From Pseudomonas sp. ERMR1:02 (lineage in GTDB: Bacteria > Pseudomonadota > Gammaproteobacteria > Pseudomonadales > Pseudomonadaceae), in contig NZ_NKJI01000023.1 in NCBI RefSeq assembly GCF_002277815.1, forward strand, positions 1 to 64,000: a stretch of 64,000 nucleotides of DNA. Direction: 5' to 3'. Every line of letters begins with the position of its first letter. Positions within the stretch are counted from its first letter, which is position 1. A program made the translations under genes and the position numbers. Under the pieces are notes generated by a model. It was not told the DNA's origin. It searched no databases and was given only the letters and a program-made list of their open reading frames with translations. Positions 62,049 through 64,000 of the stretch are shown one piece after another.

Positions 62049-62966
62049 TCAGTTCTGAACCGAAACGGGCATCGCGCGCCGGCCGGATATCAGCAGCGCA
62101 AGCATACCGACCCCGACTAAGGCTGCGCCCACCGCTTCCAGCGGCAGTGGCGATTGTCGCCACCAGAACCAATGAAACAATGTGATGAACAAGGTGCTCA
62201 GATAAATGTAGGAAATCACCGAGGACGGAGCGATCACGCCAATGGCTCGGTGCAACAGCCAGAAAGTCGCCAGGGTGGCAAACAGCGCCAGGTATACCAG
62301 CCAGTAAAAATCGTTCATCGTCAGCAATGATGCCGAACGCCATCCGCCGCTGAACCCGCAGAACGCCAGCAGAAACAGTGCGCCGAACAGCATGTTCCAG
62401 AAAGTCATGGACACCGGCCCGCGACCCTTGAGGCTATCGGCCTTGAGTCGCTGGCTGAGGGGTGAGTAGAGTGCCATCGCGAGGCAACCGACTCCGTACA
62501 CCAACAGTGCGTACAGCGCAGGTAGTTCGCCTGGAGCGGTGCCTTTCATCACCAGCAATATGGCCCCGGCAGCGGCAATCAGCATCGGCACCACCCGATG
62601 TTTCAGGCTACTGTCAGGCATCAACACCGCTTCGAACGCCAGAGTCAGCAGTGGCACCAGCGTGAATATCGTTCCGGTATTGACTGCTGAGGTATAGCGC
62701 AGAGCCTCGAACAGCGAGCCGAAATACACTGCCAGCAACAGGCCGAGTACGGCATGGCCGAGCAGTCCTCGGGCGGTCATGGAACTATCGCCCTTGATCA
62801 GCAGCAGAGGCAAAAACACCAAGGCACAAAACAGCAGGCGCAAACCGGTCAGCAGGATCGGATCGATGGTTTGACTGACCTGCGCCGCCGCAGCAAACGA
62901 GGCGGCGATCAACAAGGCCCAAAGCAACATGCCGGCATGAGCGACGGCGAAACCGCTGTGTTTCAT
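62049..62966 (-). CDS. EamA/DMT-family permease
   Basis: 305 residues, about ten TM helices in two EamA repeats (GMLLWALLIAASFAAAAQVS to the middle, then NMLFGALFLLAFCGFSGGW onward). LRYTSAVNTGTIFTLVPLLT is the typical central motif. DMT permeases export or import small metabolites; the substrate is not apparent. It follows the MFS gene and may be cotranscribed with it (14 bases apart). Confidence 0.85.
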   Translation of the reverse strand: MKHSGFAVAHAGMLLWALLIAASFAAAAQVSQTIDPILLTGLRLLFCALVFLPLLLIKGDSSMTARGLLGHAVLGLLLAVYFGSLFEALRYTSAVNTGTIFTLVPLLTLAFEAVLMPDSSLKHRVVPMLIAAAGAILLVMKGTAPGELPALYALLVYGVGCLAMALYSPLSQRLKADSLKGRGPVSMTFWNMLFGALFLLAFCGFSGGWRSASLLTMNDFYWLVYLALFATLATFWLLHRAIGVIAPSSVISYIYLSTLFITLFHWFWWRQSPLPLEAVGAALVGVGMLALLISGRRAMPVSVQN

Positions 62967-62980
62967 GATGGGTTTTCCGG

Positions 62981-64000
62981 TCAGTGAATGTTGCGGGCGT
63001 AGTGCCGTGGATCGAAGCGCGAGACCATCAACAGCAGCAGCGCCATGACCCCGGTGAGTGACCACCAGGCCCATTCGAAACTGCCGAGTTGATCGCGGAT
63101 CATCCCGGCGATCAGCGGCGATAGACCGGCGATCAGGTAGCCGATGCCTTGCACGAATGCGGTCAGGCTACCGGCGCGGCGGGGATCATCCAGGTGGTCC
63201 AGCGACACGATCAGGCTCATCGGAAACAGCCCGCCTATACCGAGGCCCAACAGGCATGGCCACAAAAGGGACAAGTGTTGCGGACAGAGAATCAGCCCGC
63301 AGAAACCGGTCATGATCAGCGTCAGCAACACCACCAGCACTGCGCGCCGGTCACGGCTGCGATTGGCGATGGCGGGGGTCACCAGGCCCGACAGCACTTC
63401 CATGGCCGTCAAGAAACCCAACAATAGTCCGGCGTGTTGTTCGCTCCAGCCTTTTTCCACGTAATACGGAGCCAGCCAAGCCAGCACGCAGGTATAGGAC
63501 GCCGTGCCCAGACCAAAGAAGATCGCGAGTAACCAGGCGCGGGAATTGGCGAAGAAGGATGCATTGCCAGATGCCTTTGCATCCTGCATCGGCGCGTTTG
63601 AACGTTGGGCGCACCAAAACAGCAACGCCAGTACCCCCAATAGCGCCCAGATCGCCAGCCCGGCACGCCAACTACCGGTGCGGGCCATCACCAGTGGTGC
63701 GAAAGCGGCCGCGATGGTGGCGCCGCCCATGATCGACGTGACGTAGAGTCCCATGCACAGGGCGACATTGTCGCTAAAGCGGGATTTGATCAGCGCCGGT
63801 ACCAGTGCCTGGATCAGCGCGATGCCAATGCCGGCCAATATGGCGCTGAGGATCAGTTCGCTCGCCGAATCAAGGAACAGGCGCGACATCGTGGCCACAA
63901 CGATAATCAATAACGACAGCACGACCGTGCGTTGCTCGCCGAGGCGCTGGCTGATCGCAAACCCGAAGAACATCGCCAGCCCCATGGCCATTACCGGTAG
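62981..64000 (-). CDS. MFS transporter (CynX/cyanate-permease-like), 5' end outside the window
   Basis: At least 340 residues of a 12-TM major facilitator, open at the right window edge. Motifs include FGFAISQRLGEQRTVVLSLL, GLYVTSIMGGATIAAAFAPL and LAWLAPYYVEKGWSEQHAGL. The shape fits the CynX-type group that carries small anions or drugs. It ends at 62981 just before the DMT gene. The first part of the gene is missing, so the true start is unknown. Confidence 0.82.
   Translation of the reverse strand, partial: LPVMAMGLAMFFGFAISQRLGEQRTVVLSLLIIVVATMSRLFLDSASELILSAILAGIGIALIQALVPALIKSRFSDNVALCMGLYVTSIMGGATIAAAFAPLVMARTGSWRAGLAIWALLGVLALLFWCAQRSNAPMQDAKASGNASFFANSRAWLLAIFFGLGTASYTCVLAWLAPYYVEKGWSEQHAGLLLGFLTAMEVLSGLVTPAIANRSRDRRAVLVVLLTLIMTGFCGLILCPQHLSLLWPCLLGLGIGGLFPMSLIVSLDHLDDPRRAGSLTAFVQGIGYLIAGLSPLIAGMIRDQLGSFEWAWWSLTGVMALLLLMVSRFDPRHYARNIH

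Overview
The window is a stretch of Pseudomonas chromosome, probably from the P. fluorescens group. The evidence is the algU-mucA-mucB-mucD cluster divergent from nadB, the dapA-bamC-purC block, the opdH-tctCBA/tctDE locus, phaG, high GC, and about ten REP/REPIN palindromes of the type typical of these species (arms like GTGGGAGCGGGCTTGCTCGCG or CTGTAGGAGC...CTCGCG). No phage, plasmid, transposase or CRISPR array is visible.

Layout. 0-7 kb is accessory: a frameshifted MFS gene, a truncated LysE-type exporter, a 54-residue KGG stress protein, a DUF4142 protein, a small iron-permease-like membrane protein, an orphan HsdR-N-like nuclease, trans-aconitate methyltransferase, a 37-residue membrane protein, a small gene with a strongly structured leader, and a HigBA toxin-antitoxin pair. 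7-11 kb holds tRNA-Gly(CCC), phaG, rsuA, a cysteine-rich CWC protein and a dCache-GGDEF diguanylate cyclase. 11.3-21.3 kb (minus strand) is a guanidine-assimilation operon. It has a guanidine-I (ykkC) riboswitch leader behind a probable sigma-54 promoter, then an ABC importer, two DUF1989 carboxyguanidine deiminase subunits, a carboxylase and allophanate hydrolase. The carboxylase gene carries a REPIN inside it and several frameshifts. 21.5-31.9 kb has a Tyr-rich lipoprotein, an enoyl-CoA hydratase-family hydrolase, ung, an AbrB-type membrane protein and the tricarboxylate uptake locus (tctA, tctB, tctC, opdH) divergent from its two-component system tctDE.

32-48.6 kb is conserved core: HDOD protein, ygfZ, sdhE, ygfX, nadB, algU-mucA-mucB-mucD (mucC absent), bepA, a TusA-family protein, an AI-2E-type permease, bcp, gcvR, dapA, bamC, an MBL hydrolase, purC and tRNA-Ser(CGA). 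Directly after this tRNA, 48.8-59.1 kb is an island-like cluster: two paralogous TetR regulators, a FadL-type porin, a GMC oxidoreductase resembling cholesterol oxidases, an alpha/beta hydrolase, an SCP2-like protein, an HxlR regulator with an SCP2-like tail, two Old Yellow Enzymes and an SDR. It looks like an uncharacterised route for a hydrophobic cyclic alcohol or ketone. 59.2-64 kb has a small conserved protein, two LysR regulators, a CHMI-family isomerase, a DMT permease and an MFS transporter cut by the window end.

About fifteen single-base indels, mostly one-base losses in short homopolymers, break otherwise well-conserved genes (tctA, tctE, the AI-2E permease, the guanidine carboxylase and others). 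This suggests that many of the 'pseudogenes' are assembly errors, so those entries should be read as probable intact genes pending resequencing.
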